Source: Flavobacterium hibisci (lineage in GTDB: Bacteria; Bacteroidota; Bacteroidia; Flavobacteriales; Flavobacteriaceae). Taken from it: a DNA stretch of 64,000 nucleotides. Of the stretch, positions 1-7,782 are shown piece by piece. The stretch lies in contig NZ_JAIQDW010000022.1 of assembly GCF_020026925.1 (NCBI RefSeq), positions 1-64,000 of the forward strand, given 5' to 3'. The notes beneath the pieces were generated by a model. That model saw only the letters and a program-made list of their open reading frames with translations. It did no database searches and was not told the origin of the DNA. Both the position numbers and the translations under genes were made by a program. Each line of letters starts with the position of its first letter. Positions within the stretch are counted from its first letter, which is position 1.

Positions 1-60
1 CTTTAAAGACTACTTTTGAAGCTATACACACACCGCAATTTAATTAAATTGCAAGAATTA

Positions 61-86
61 GGAAAGCGAAAACTTTCCTTTTTTTT
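61..86 (+). terminator. Rho-independent terminator
   Basis: GGAAAG (61-66), loop CGAAAA, CTTTCC (73-78), followed by a run of eight T. It would end a forward transcript entering from the left of the window. Confidence 0.6.
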
Positions 87-93
87 ATGCCAC

Positions 94-122
94 AAAAAAA
101 GCTGCCTCACTTTTGAGACAGC
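94..122 (-). terminator. Reverse-strand terminator-like hairpin
   Basis: On the minus strand GCTGTCTC and GAGGCAGC pair (one G-U) around a 6-nt loop and are followed by seven T. It may be a backup terminator behind cydB or the end of a small untranslated transcript from 130-300. Confidence 0.5.
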
Positions 123-141
123 CTCTTGTTTTTCTAAATCG

Positions 142-168
142 GGAGATACCGCTGCTATCCCTAACGCG
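142..168. repeat. Partial copy of the TAACGC repeat element
   Basis: The segment ending GCTATCCCTAACGCG matches the right end of the 88-bp element at 18626-18713 (CCATCCCTAACGC). Only the right half is present here; the GGGCGTTA left end is missing. Confidence 0.55.
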
Positions 169-300
169 ATTCAGAATGAATAGAACATTTACAATTGTTA
201 GATAATACCGAATCTTCTTTTAACCCATCTTTTAAATCTGTCTAAACTTTTGGGTGCAGTCTACTTAATCTTTTGGCTAAAGCCTTTTCCTAATCCATAT

Positions 301-327
301 AAAAAAACCTCCAGTTAAAACTGGAGG
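301..327 (-). terminator. cydAB operon terminator
   Basis: On the minus strand CCTCCAGTT and AACTGGAGG (308-316/319-327) form a perfect 9-bp stem followed by seven T (301-307). It lies 70 bp downstream of the cydB stop. Confidence 0.8.
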
Positions 328-396
328 CAATTAATTTTATAACAAAAATAAAATTCAATTCGTTAGAATTCGTGCAATTTGTGGCTAAAAACATAA

Positions 397-1473
397 TCAA
401 TGCTCTCCATACCCAACATCATCCATCTTCCCGCTGAAAACGCGATACTGAATAATAAAATAAACAATCACCAGAAACAAAGCCACAAAAAACCAGCTCA
501 AACCAGCATTCAGTCCATATTCTCCGGCTGCAGTATTGTAAATCGTCAAGGACGGGTTTACTTTATTCGTTGATGGCAGAACATTCGGAAAAATGGAAAC
601 CGCTGTTGAGGCAAATCCACCCAATAAAAACAAAGTCGAAAACAGAAAACCGTAACCGTCTTTTTTAAAAGTTCGTACTTTAAATAATCCTAAAATCCCA
701 ACAAAAGTCAGAATCGGAAAAAACCATAAAATTGGGTTTTCTACAAAATTATGAAACGGTTTAGGCTCAATAAAATGCCAGACCTGCAGTGAAATAAAAA
801 CCAGAACCAGCAAAACAATATTCAGTTTAAAAACCACATTTTTAAGCTTCGGATTTAATGAAGAATTGGTTTTGTAAATAATCCAGTTTGCACCATGAAT
901 GGTCAGCGCCACGACACTTACAATTCCAAGGAAAAGTGTAAACCAATCGATAATCCCCAATTCATTTGCCTGTGGGCTAAAAGTTGGATTCCATAAGGGC
1001 AGAAAGAAATAATGTGCTTCCTGCGTCGAAACGCCATTTTGAACCATTCCGAGGTTTACACCACGAACGATATTTCCCAGCGCAATTCCGAAGAAAAGTG
1101 CCAAAAGCAAACTCGCTATTCCGAAAGCTTTGTCCCAAATCGCCTCCCACATATGATGGTGCACCTGTCCGCGCATTTCCAATCCGATGGCGCGGAAAAT
1201 CAAAAGCCATAAAATCATAATCAAAGGCAGGTAAAATCCACTGAAAGACGATGCATATAAAGTGGGGAATGCAAAAAACAAAACGCCTCCGGCAGCAATA
1301 AGCCAGACTTCATTGGCATCCCAAAAAGGTCCAATGGAGTTTGTAATAACTTTTTTATCTCTTTCTGTTTTCGCAAAAAATAAATGAATAATTCCTGCAC
1401 CAAAATCATAACCGTCCAATACCAGATAAACAGCCAGGATTCCCATTAAAACTACGTACCAAAAAAATTCCAT
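397..1473 (-). CDS. cydB: Cytochrome bd ubiquinol oxidase subunit II
   Basis: Subunit II of the cytochrome bd quinol oxidase in the inner membrane, which couples quinol oxidation to O2 reduction without pumping protons. The 358-residue protein begins with the family signature MEFFWYVVLMGILAVYLVLDGYDFG split over the first membrane segment (note the LDGYDFGAG motif) and has about eight or nine hydrophobic segments. GPFWDANEVWL near residue 48 is the other conserved CydB loop. It starts 2 nt after the cydA stop, so the two are translated together. No CydX-like small ORF was recognised after it. A strong reverse terminator follows at 301-327. Confidence 0.96.
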   Translation of the reverse strand: MEFFWYVVLMGILAVYLVLDGYDFGAGIIHLFFAKTERDKKVITNSIGPFWDANEVWLIAAGGVLFFAFPTLYASSFSGFYLPLIMILWLLIFRAIGLEMRGQVHHHMWEAIWDKAFGIASLLLALFFGIALGNIVRGVNLGMVQNGVSTQEAHYFFLPLWNPTFSPQANELGIIDWFTLFLGIVSVVALTIHGANWIIYKTNSSLNPKLKNVVFKLNIVLLVLVFISLQVWHFIEPKPFHNFVENPILWFFPILTFVGILGLFKVRTFKKDGYGFLFSTLFLLGGFASTAVSIFPNVLPSTNKVNPSLTIYNTAAGEYGLNAGLSWFFVALFLVIVYFIIQYRVFSGKMDDVGYGEH

Positions 1474-1475
1474 AC

Positions 1476-2822
1476 TTATATTTTTTCTGTTGAAAGTTCC
1501 ACATGATGCGGTCCTTTATTGATAATTTTTCCAACCAAAAGCAAAAACAGCATTCCAAGCAATAAATACAACCCTATAAAACCCAATAAAGTAAACAAGG
1601 TATTTCCGGAGGAGACCGTTGGCGAAGCACCCGATGCTGTTCGCATTAAATTATAAACAAGCCAGGGCTGTCTTCCCAATTCGGCAGTGTACCAGCCTGT
1701 AGTATTGGCTATATAGGGAAATGGCATCATAAACATCAGCGACCATAAAATCCATTTGGTTTCAAACAATTTTCCTCTGATTAGCTGAAAAAGCGAAAGG
1801 ATCATCAAACCGATAAATACGGTTCCGAGTCCTACCATAATGTGATACGCATAATACAATCCCGAAATATTGGTTGGATGCAAGTCTTCTTCAAACTGAT
1901 CTAAGCCCTGGATTTCCTGATTCCAGTTTCCATAGGTCAGGAAACTCAGGATATTGGGAACGGCTATTTTATTGTCGAGTTTTTTGTCTTTTACATCGGG
2001 CTGTCCTATTAAGACAATTTCAGAACCTTTTTTCTCTGTGTGAAAAATTCCTTCCATAGCCGCAAAAGTCACTGGCTGGTATTTCACCACGTTTTTAGCC
2101 AGTAAATCACCTGTTGGAACGGCAACGATGATACTCGAAATCAATCCGAAAATGACTCCGGTTTTTAAAAACAATTTCCCAAAAGAAACATTTTTTCTGC
2201 TTAAAATATAAAAAGCACCAATTCCGGCAACCACAAATGAACTCGTTACCAAAGAAGCCGCCTGATTATGCAGATAAGAAGGCCACAACCATGGATTTAA
2301 AAACAAGGCTTTAAAATTCGTTAGTACAAATTTTCCGTTTTCCAAAATTTCATAGCCTACCGGATTCTGCATCCACGAATGTGTAGCAATGATTAAATAG
2401 CCGCTAGCCCAGGAGCCAATCATAATCAACAATCCGGTTACAAAATGCCATTTATGTCCAAGAAGTTTTTCTCCAAATAAAAAGATACCGAGAAAAGAAG
2501 ATTCGAGAAAGAAAGAAAACATCCCTTCCATAGCAAGAGTTTGTCCAATAATCCCACCCGTTAATTCGGAGAATTTAGCCCAATTAGTTCCAAACTGAAA
2601 TTCCATCGGAATTCCGGTTACAACTCCCATTGCAAAATTCAGGGCGAAGATTTTCATCCAGAAATGCGTGGCATGATTGTATTGTTCGTTATTAGTTTTA
2701 AGATATTTCCACTTAAAGTAAACAATAATGAGCGAAAGACCCATTGTAAGCTGTGGAAAAAGATAATGAAAAGTAATGGTGAAGGCAAATTGCATTCGGT
2801 CATAAAAGAGCATTTCTTCCAT
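1476..2822 (-). CDS. cydA: Cytochrome bd ubiquinol oxidase subunit I
   Basis: Subunit I carries the haems (b558, b595, d) and the quinol site. The 448-residue protein is of the short Q-loop type (E. coli CydA is about 520). His19 in the first helix sits in the expected haem-ligand position (RMQFAFTITFHYLFPQL), and the C-terminal GWYTAELGRQPW loop is the hallmark of the family. A -7 promoter box (TAAATTTG on the minus strand, 2848-2855) lies about 26 bp upstream of the ATG. The gene is divergent from the persulfide-dioxygenase-like gene at 3080; bd oxidases are known to be relatively insensitive to sulfide, which makes this neighbourhood suggestive. Confidence 0.96.
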   Translation of the reverse strand: MEEMLFYDRMQFAFTITFHYLFPQLTMGLSLIIVYFKWKYLKTNNEQYNHATHFWMKIFALNFAMGVVTGIPMEFQFGTNWAKFSELTGGIIGQTLAMEGMFSFFLESSFLGIFLFGEKLLGHKWHFVTGLLIMIGSWASGYLIIATHSWMQNPVGYEILENGKFVLTNFKALFLNPWLWPSYLHNQAASLVTSSFVVAGIGAFYILSRKNVSFGKLFLKTGVIFGLISSIIVAVPTGDLLAKNVVKYQPVTFAAMEGIFHTEKKGSEIVLIGQPDVKDKKLDNKIAVPNILSFLTYGNWNQEIQGLDQFEEDLHPTNISGLYYAYHIMVGLGTVFIGLMILSLFQLIRGKLFETKWILWSLMFMMPFPYIANTTGWYTAELGRQPWLVYNLMRTASGASPTVSSGNTLFTLLGFIGLYLLLGMLFLLLVGKIINKGPHHVELSTEKI

Positions 2823-2847
2823 AAGGTAATTTATTTATGAAGTTCCA

Positions 2848-2855
2848 CAAATTTA
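2848..2855 (-). promoter_or_regulatory. cydA -7 promoter box
   Basis: TAAATTTG on the minus strand matches the Bacteroidota -7 consensus TAnnTTTG and lies 26 bp before the cydA ATG. No clear -33 TTTG at the usual spacing. Confidence 0.55.
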
Positions 2856-2951
2856 CCCATTAAAACCCGAATTGCTGTCCTGCAAAACCAGTTTATTTAT
2901 AAATTTTTAAACCCTATGAGTAAATATAATTTTACGCAAAATCTAAAATGA

Positions 2952-2970
2952 ACTTATATCACTTATATGG
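2952..2970. promoter_or_regulatory. Candidate operator shared by the sulfur locus
   Basis: ACTTATATCACTTATATGG is identical at 18 of 19 positions to 4573-4591, upstream of the YeeE-like gene. It lies between divergent cydA and the persulfide-dioxygenase-like gene, so it could act on either. The binding protein is unknown and no regulator gene sits next to it. Confidence 0.5.
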
Positions 2971-3045
2971 TGAAATTATTTAAAGTTTTTTCTGCAAAAC
3001 CAGATTTCTGTAACATTAGTCACTTACTTTAGCCCAAAACAAACT

Positions 3046-3053
3046 TACCTTTG
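3046..3053 (+). promoter_or_regulatory. -7 promoter box of the sulfur locus
   Basis: TACCTTTG matches TAnnTTTG and lies 26 bp upstream of the ATG at 3080. No clear -33 element. Confidence 0.55.
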
Positions 3054-3079
3054 TCATCCAATTATTTACTAAGAGAATC

Positions 3080-4498
3080 ATGAAAATAGAACAAATTTAC
3101 ACCGGATGTCTCGCACAGGGTGCATACTATATTACTTCAAATGGAGAGGCTGCCATTATTGATCCACTTCGTGAAATTCAGCCTTATCTGGATCGTTTAG
3201 AGCGCGATGAGGTTAAATTGAAATATATTTTTGAAACGCATTTCCACGCCGATTTCGTTTCCGGTCATCTTGATCTAAGCAAAGAAACCCTGGCTCCAAT
3301 AGTGTACGGACCAAATGCTAAACCTGAATTTGAATGTATTGTCGCAACAGACGGACAGGAATTTAAAATAGGTGACATTACGATCAAAGCACTACATACC
3401 CCAGGGCATACTATGGAGAGCACCACTTATTTACTAATAGATGAAAACGGAAAAGATCATGCAATTTTCTCCGGTGATACTTTATTTATTGGCGATGTAG
3501 GCCGTCCGGACTTGGCTCAAAAAGCAGCCGGAATGACTCAGGATCAATTGGCCGGCATTTTATTTCATTCGTTAAGAGATAAAATTATGCCTTTGGCTGA
3601 TGATGTTATTGTTTACCCTGCACACGGTGCCGGAAGTGCCTGCGGAAAAAATATGAGTAAAGAAACTGTCTCTACTATCGGAAATCAAAAAGCAACCAAT
3701 TATGCTTTGCGGGAAAATATGACGGAAGCCGAATTCATCAAAGAGGTTACAGATGGCTTGCTGCCTCCCCCAGCCTATTTCAGTATGAATGTGGCGATGA
3801 ACAAAAAAGGATATGAAAGCTTCGAAACGGTTTTGCATAACGGAATGAAAGCCATTGATGTAAAAGATTTTGAAGCTGTAGCAGAAGAAACCGGAGCATT
3901 AATTTTAGATACCAGAAGTGCAGCAGATTTCAGCAAAGGATTCATTCCACAATCTATCAACATTGGAATCAACGGCGATTTTGCGCCCTGGGTTGGCACT
4001 TTGATTGCGAATGTAAAGCAGCCGATTATTCTGGTTACAGAAATTGGCACGGAAGAAGAAACTGTAACCCGTTTAAGCCGTGTAGGTTTTGATACCATTA
4101 TAGGACATTTGGAAGGTGGTTTTGAAGCCTGGCAAAAAGCAGGGTTTGAAACAGATGCTGTAAACCGAATTTCCGCAGAACAATTTGCAAACGAAGCTGA
4201 CATCAAAAAAGACAAAATAATTGATGTTCGAAAAGAAACCGAATACGAAGCTGAACATGTCGAAGATTCATACAGCAAACCTCTGGCTTATATTAATGAC
4301 TGGGTAAAAGATATTGACCCTAAGGAACATTTTTACCTGCATTGTGCGGGAGGCTACAGAAGTATGATTGCCGCATCTATTTTACAGGCACGCGGTTTCA
4401 GAAATTTTACCGAAATTGAAGGCGGTTTTGGAGCAATTGCAAAAACCAATATCCCAAAATCAGACTTTGTTTGTCAAAGCAAAACTCTAAAATCATAA
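3080..4498 (+). CDS. Metallo-beta-lactamase fold / rhodanese protein (persulfide dioxygenase type)
   Basis: Likely oxidises persulfides to sulfite in sulfide detoxification (cytoplasm). Residues 1-250 form a beta-lactamase fold with the metal-binding THFHADFVSGH motif (H54, H56, D58, H63), TPGHT, GDTLFIGDVGRPDL and YPAHGAGSACGK, as in ETHE1-like enzymes. Two rhodanese domains follow. The first (about 260-360) has no cysteine in its active-site loop (LVTEIGTEEE), so it is probably non-catalytic. The second (about 370-465) has the loop HCAGGYRS with the catalytic Cys. The 472-residue length is normal for this fusion class. It is followed by two sulfur-transport half-proteins. The dioxygenase activity is inferred from the family. 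Confidence 0.88.
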   Translation: MKIEQIYTGCLAQGAYYITSNGEAAIIDPLREIQPYLDRLERDEVKLKYIFETHFHADFVSGHLDLSKETLAPIVYGPNAKPEFECIVATDGQEFKIGDITIKALHTPGHTMESTTYLLIDENGKDHAIFSGDTLFIGDVGRPDLAQKAAGMTQDQLAGILFHSLRDKIMPLADDVIVYPAHGAGSACGKNMSKETVSTIGNQKATNYALRENMTEAEFIKEVTDGLLPPPAYFSMNVAMNKKGYESFETVLHNGMKAIDVKDFEAVAEETGALILDTRSAADFSKGFIPQSINIGINGDFAPWVGTLIANVKQPIILVTEIGTEEETVTRLSRVGFDTIIGHLEGGFEAWQKAGFETDAVNRISAEQFANEADIKKDKIIDVRKETEYEAEHVEDSYSKPLAYINDWVKDIDPKEHFYLHCAGGYRSMIAASILQARGFRNFTEIEGGFGAIAKTNIPKSDFVCQSKTLKS

Positions 4499-4518
4499 AC
4501 ATAAAAAATAAATTTCCA

Positions 4519-4531
4519 CCATATATGATAT
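4519..4531 (-). promoter_or_regulatory. Inverted partial copy of the sulfur-locus motif
   Basis: CCATATATGATAT is the reverse complement of ATATCATATATGG, close to the ATATCACATATATGG core at 4577-4591. The two copies face each other about 45 bp apart. Confidence 0.4.
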
Positions 4532-4572
4532 TAGTTCATATTAGTTAACTCAATTAAAGCTTGCTTATATTT

Positions 4573-4591
4573 ACTTATATCACATATATGG
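4573..4591. promoter_or_regulatory. Candidate operator before the YeeE-like genes
   Basis: ACTTATATCACATATATGG, 18/19 identical to 2952-2970. It ends 17 bp before the preferred ATG at 4609 and overlaps an upstream ATG (4588), which argues that 4588 is not the real start. Confidence 0.5.
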
Positions 4592-4608
4592 TTCAAAACA
4601 TTTTAAAC

Positions 4609-5178
4609 ATGAGCATATTAGAAATCATTAAAGAACCATGGCCTTGGTACGTTGCCGGTCCGTTAGTCGGATTAACTGTACCTATATTATTAATTATCGG
4701 AAATAAATCTTTCGGAATCAGTTCCTCATTGCGCCATATTTGCGCTGCATGTATTCCTGCTAATATTTCCTTTTTTAAATACAACTGGAAAAAAGAAAGC
4801 TGGAATTTATTTTTCGTTCTAGGAATATTTTTTGGTGGTGTTATCGCTGCTTATTTCCTGTCAAATCCAAACGCTGTTGTAATCACTCCCGAATTGTCAG
4901 CAAAATTAGCCAATTACGGAATCACAGATCACACCGGTTTAGTTCCGTCGCAATTATTTTCTTGGGAAAGTTTACTAACGCTACGCGGATTCATCATGAT
5001 TGTCCTAGGTGGATTTTTAGTAGGTTTCGGAACCCGTTATGCAGGAGGCTGTACAAGCGGACATGCCATCATGGGATTATCAAATCTGCAATGGCCGTCG
5101 TTAGTCGCTACAATCTGTTTTATGATTGGCGGTTTTATAATGTCACTTTTGATTTTGCCTTATATTCTTTCACTTTAA
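4609..5178 (+). CDS. YeeE/YedE family sulfur transporter, first half
   Basis: Inner-membrane protein of the YeeE/YedE (DUF395) group, members of which move thiosulfate or other sulfur species. The 189-residue protein has about four to five hydrophobic segments and the conserved Cys motif GGCTSGHAIMG near residue 146. I start it at ATG 4609 (MSILEIIKEPWPWYVAGP), which gives the usual N-terminus of the family; upstream in-frame starts at 4588 (ATG) and 4561 (TTG) run through the candidate operator. It is 11 nt upstream of the second half, so the two likely form one transporter. The exact substrate is not visible. Confidence 0.85.
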   Translation: MSILEIIKEPWPWYVAGPLVGLTVPILLIIGNKSFGISSSLRHICAACIPANISFFKYNWKKESWNLFFVLGIFFGGVIAAYFLSNPNAVVITPELSAKLANYGITDHTGLVPSQLFSWESLLTLRGFIMIVLGGFLVGFGTRYAGGCTSGHAIMGLSNLQWPSLVATICFMIGGFIMSLLILPYILSL

Positions 5179-5189
5179 AATTTTAAAAA

Positions 5190-5666
5190 ATGAGTTTAGA
5201 AAATAAAAATACAGACAGCGAAGGAATCAACGCAAGTCAGCAAAATGAATCCGTATTCGGAAACCTAAAATATTTAATCGTTGGGATTTTTTTCGGAATT
5301 ATATTTGTAAAAGCCGAAATCATCAGCTGGTTTCGCATTCAGGAAATGTTCCGTTTAGAGTCATTTCATATGTATGGTGTAATTGGAAGCGCAGTTGCTG
5401 TCGGATTACTATCAGTGCAATTGATTAAAAAATTCAATATAAAAACGTTACAAGGAGAAAAAATCGAAATCCAGCCGAAAACTTTCAACAAGGGACAAAT
5501 TTACGGCGGATTGTTATTCGGCTTCGGATGGGCCATTACCGGAGCTTGTCCGGGACCATTGTTCGCCCAAATTGGTACAGGTGCAACAGTGATTGTTGTA
5601 ACTTTAGTAAGTGCAATTGCCGGAACCTGGGTTTATGGTTTAATAAAAGACAAACTTCCTCATTAA
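5190..5666 (+). CDS. YeeE/YedE-type sulfur transporter, second half (DUF6691-like)
   Basis: Partner of the preceding protein. It has 158 residues with an N-terminal polar stretch of about 25 residues, then four hydrophobic segments, and the signature Cys loop GACPGPLFAQIG near residue 118. Split YeeE transporters of this kind commonly sit next to beta-lactamase/rhodanese genes, as here. Together the three genes (3080-5666) form a sulfide/persulfide handling unit. It ends just before a nested repeat region, and no classical terminator is seen. Confidence 0.85.
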   Translation: MSLENKNTDSEGINASQQNESVFGNLKYLIVGIFFGIIFVKAEIISWFRIQEMFRLESFHMYGVIGSAVAVGLLSVQLIKKFNIKTLQGEKIEIQPKTFNKGQIYGGLLFGFGWAITGACPGPLFAQIGTGATVIVVTLVSAIAGTWVYGLIKDKLPH

Positions 5667-5967
5667 AATTGGTTTCAGGTTTTATTTGTTTCAGGTTTCA
5701 AGTTGATTTAAACGCAAAGCATACTAAAATATACATAAAGTTCGCAAAGTTATTTACAAAGCTTTGCGAACTTTGCGCTTTATAAAAGTCTACATTATTA
5801 AAAACCTTGCGCACTTTGCGGTTAAATATCTTCAAAGTCAATCAACTTGAAACTTGAAACCTAAAACAATAAAAACTAGATTTTTTTCTTCATCAATTTT
5901 TAATTTCCTTTCGCTAAGTTTGCTATAAAGATCATTTTCCCCCAAAAAAAAACATAAAAGCCAAAAT
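5667..5967. repeat. Nested intergenic repeats before glpD
   Basis: No gene. A GAAAC-type repeat (left arm 5671-5709, right arm 5838-5866) has perfect 14-bp complementary ends, GTTTCAAGTTGATT (5695-5708) and AATCAACTTGAAAC (5840-5853). Between them lies a second repeat of the CGCAAAG type (5710-5825) with TTCGCAAAG and CTTTGCGAACTTTGCGC arms. The glpD promoter follows at 5915-5922. Confidence 0.75.
5915..5922 (+). promoter_or_regulatory. glpD -7 promoter box
   Basis: TAAGTTTG fits TAnnTTTG, 45 bp before the glpD ATG. Confidence 0.5.
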
Positions 5968-7557
5968 ATGAACCGTTCCGAACAATTATCAAAACTACAA
6001 AGCACACAAAATTGGGACGTAATAATCATTGGCGGAGGCGCAAGCGGTCTCGGAACAGCGCTTGATGCAGCAAGTCGTGGTTACAAAACTATATTGCTGG
6101 AAGCTGTTGATTTTGCAAAAGGAACTTCAAGCAGAAGTACAAAACTCGTACATGGCGGAGTTCGTTATTTAGCCCAAGGCGATGTGCATCTGGTACGTGA
6201 AGCGTTAAAAGAAAGAGGTTTGCTGGCTCAAAACGCAGGACATTTGGTTAAAAACCAATCGTTTGTTATTCCAAATTACAATCGATGGAGCGGTTATTTT
6301 TATACTATCGGCTTAAAAATTTATGACTTATTGGCGGGCAGCTTAAGTTTAGGCGCTTCAAAATATATCTCAAAGGAAAAAACCATCGAAATGCTTCCAA
6401 ATGTTCAGGAAAAAGGACTGGCAAACGGCGTAATCTATCATGACGGACAATTTGATGATTCGCGATTAGCCATCAATCTTGCACAGACAGCTGTAGAAAA
6501 AGGTGCATGCGTTATCAATTATATAAAGGTTGTTAATCTAATAAAAGATGATACGGAAACGGTTATTGGCGTACAGGCAATCGATCAGGAAACAGGAACT
6601 CAATACGACATAAAAGGTTCCGCCATCATAAATGCTACTGGCGTTTTTACAAATGCAATAATGAAGCTCAATGATAAAGTGTATAAAAAATATATCGTTC
6701 CGAGTCAGGGAATCCATCTGGTGTTTGACAAATCATTTTTACCCGGCGATCATGCTTTAATGATTCCGAAAACAAAAGACGGAAGGGTTTTATTTGCAGT
6801 CCCGTGGCATAACCGCATCGTGGTTGGGACCACAGATACTTTAATAAAAAGCCACAGTTTAGAACCTGTTGCCCTGGAAAGTGAGATTCAATTTGTTCTT
6901 GAAACAGCTCAACGTTTTTTAGCCAAAAAACCAACACGAGCAGATGTATTATCGGTTTTTGCAGGTTTACGTCCGTTGGCAGCACCTAAAGAAGAGGGCA
7001 AAAGTACCAAAGAGGTTTCCAGAAGCCATAAAATCGTGGTTTCTAAAACGGGATTAATCACGATTACCGGCGGAAAATGGACCACATATAGAAAAATGGC
7101 TGAGGAAATTATTGACAAAGCCATCAAAACAGGAAAATTACCTAAAAAAGATTGTGTCACTGAACATCTTTCCATTCACGGAAACAAACTCACCACTACT
7201 GCTGATCGGGAAAATCACCTTTACATTTATGGCTCAGATATTCCTCAAATAACCCAATTACAAAAAAGTGAACCTGAACTAAATGAAAAACTTCATCCCA
7301 ACCACGAATTCACTATAGCAGAAGTGGTTTGGGCAATCCGTTATGAAATGGCCAGAAATGTCGATGATATTCTGGCAAGACGTGTCCGTTTATTATTCTT
7401 AGATGCGAGGGCGGCAATTGAGTCTTCAGAAAAAGCGGCACGATTAATTGCGAAAGAACTCGGACATGATGAAATCTGGATTGCTAAGGAAATTTCAGAT
7501 TTTAAAAAAATATCTAAAGGATATCTCTTATCTGAATTTCAACCAGACAATCTGTAA
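5968..7557 (+). CDS. glpD: FAD-dependent glycerol-3-phosphate dehydrogenase
   Basis: Oxidises sn-glycerol 3-phosphate to dihydroxyacetone phosphate at the inner membrane and passes electrons to quinone. The N-terminal FAD-binding motif is IIGGGASGLGTALDAASRG (about 20-38), followed by the family signature TSSRSTKLVHGGVRYL. The C-terminal domain carries TGGKWTTYRKMAEE and the DDILARRVRLLFLDARAA segment typical of GlpD. The length of 529 is normal. It stands alone, with no glpK or glpF nearby. Confidence 0.94.
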   Translation: MNRSEQLSKLQSTQNWDVIIIGGGASGLGTALDAASRGYKTILLEAVDFAKGTSSRSTKLVHGGVRYLAQGDVHLVREALKERGLLAQNAGHLVKNQSFVIPNYNRWSGYFYTIGLKIYDLLAGSLSLGASKYISKEKTIEMLPNVQEKGLANGVIYHDGQFDDSRLAINLAQTAVEKGACVINYIKVVNLIKDDTETVIGVQAIDQETGTQYDIKGSAIINATGVFTNAIMKLNDKVYKKYIVPSQGIHLVFDKSFLPGDHALMIPKTKDGRVLFAVPWHNRIVVGTTDTLIKSHSLEPVALESEIQFVLETAQRFLAKKPTRADVLSVFAGLRPLAAPKEEGKSTKEVSRSHKIVVSKTGLITITGGKWTTYRKMAEEIIDKAIKTGKLPKKDCVTEHLSIHGNKLTTTADRENHLYIYGSDIPQITQLQKSEPELNEKLHPNHEFTIAEVVWAIRYEMARNVDDILARRVRLLFLDARAAIESSEKAARLIAKELGHDEIWIAKEISDFKKISKGYLLSEFQPDNL

Positions 7558-7722
7558 AACAAACACTTAAAAACACAGATTACTTTCTAAATAGAACTTA
7601 TTTATTAATTATCTTTAATCAATATTTCAGATTAAAAAAATTACATTACATTTATACTAATTATATAGAATTTATATACAAATTACCGGTTTTAATTTTA
7701 TTAACGAAAAATTAACACCACA

Positions 7723-7756
7723 TTTGTATATACAACTATTAAAAGCAATACATTTG
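7723..7756 (+). promoter_or_regulatory. Promoter of the marR operon
   Basis: A -33 TTTG (7723-7726) and a -7 TACATTTG (7749-7756) are separated by 22 bp, within the 17-23 bp typical of Bacteroidota. Predicted transcription start is near 7763, 20 nt before the marR ATG. Confidence 0.75.
7724..7735. promoter_or_regulatory. MarR operator copy 1
   Basis: TTGTATATACAA, a perfect 12-bp palindrome that overlaps the -33 element. A weaker third copy (ATTTATATACAA) lies at 7670-7681. Confidence 0.75.
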
Positions 7757-7765
7757 TATATACAA
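7754..7765. promoter_or_regulatory. MarR operator copy 2
   Basis: Second perfect TTGTATATACAA palindrome, 30 bp from the first centre to centre, overlapping the end of the -7 element and the predicted start point. Binding here would block RNA polymerase, implying autorepression. Confidence 0.75.
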
Positions 7766-7782
7766 ATTATACACTTGCAACT

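Larger units (their letters stand above)
1..396. other. Non-coding left edge with two terminators and a repeat remnant
   Basis: No convincing complete gene. One forward frame (stop at 45-47) could be the last 14 codons of a gene entering from the left, but it is too short to identify. A perfect 18-bp palindrome (GCAATTTAATTAAATTGC) lies at 35-52. A forward terminator (61-86) and two reverse-strand hairpins (94-122 and 301-327) follow. Bases 142-168 match the 3' half of the repeat element found again at 18626-18713. Confidence 0.6.

Noticed and set aside
35..52. 18-bp perfect palindrome GCAATTTAATTAAATTGC as an operator or att site
   Set aside because: It stands alone without promoter or integrase context; could be an AT-rich chance palindrome or the tail of a gene.
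3775..4278. 167-codon minus-strand frame inside the rhodanese gene
   Set aside because: Antisense to a well-supported gene and without family signatures.
4561..4608. Upstream TTG/ATG starts for the YeeE-like gene
   Set aside because: They translate across the candidate operator 4573-4591 and add a stretch that does not fit the family; ATG 4609 is preferred.
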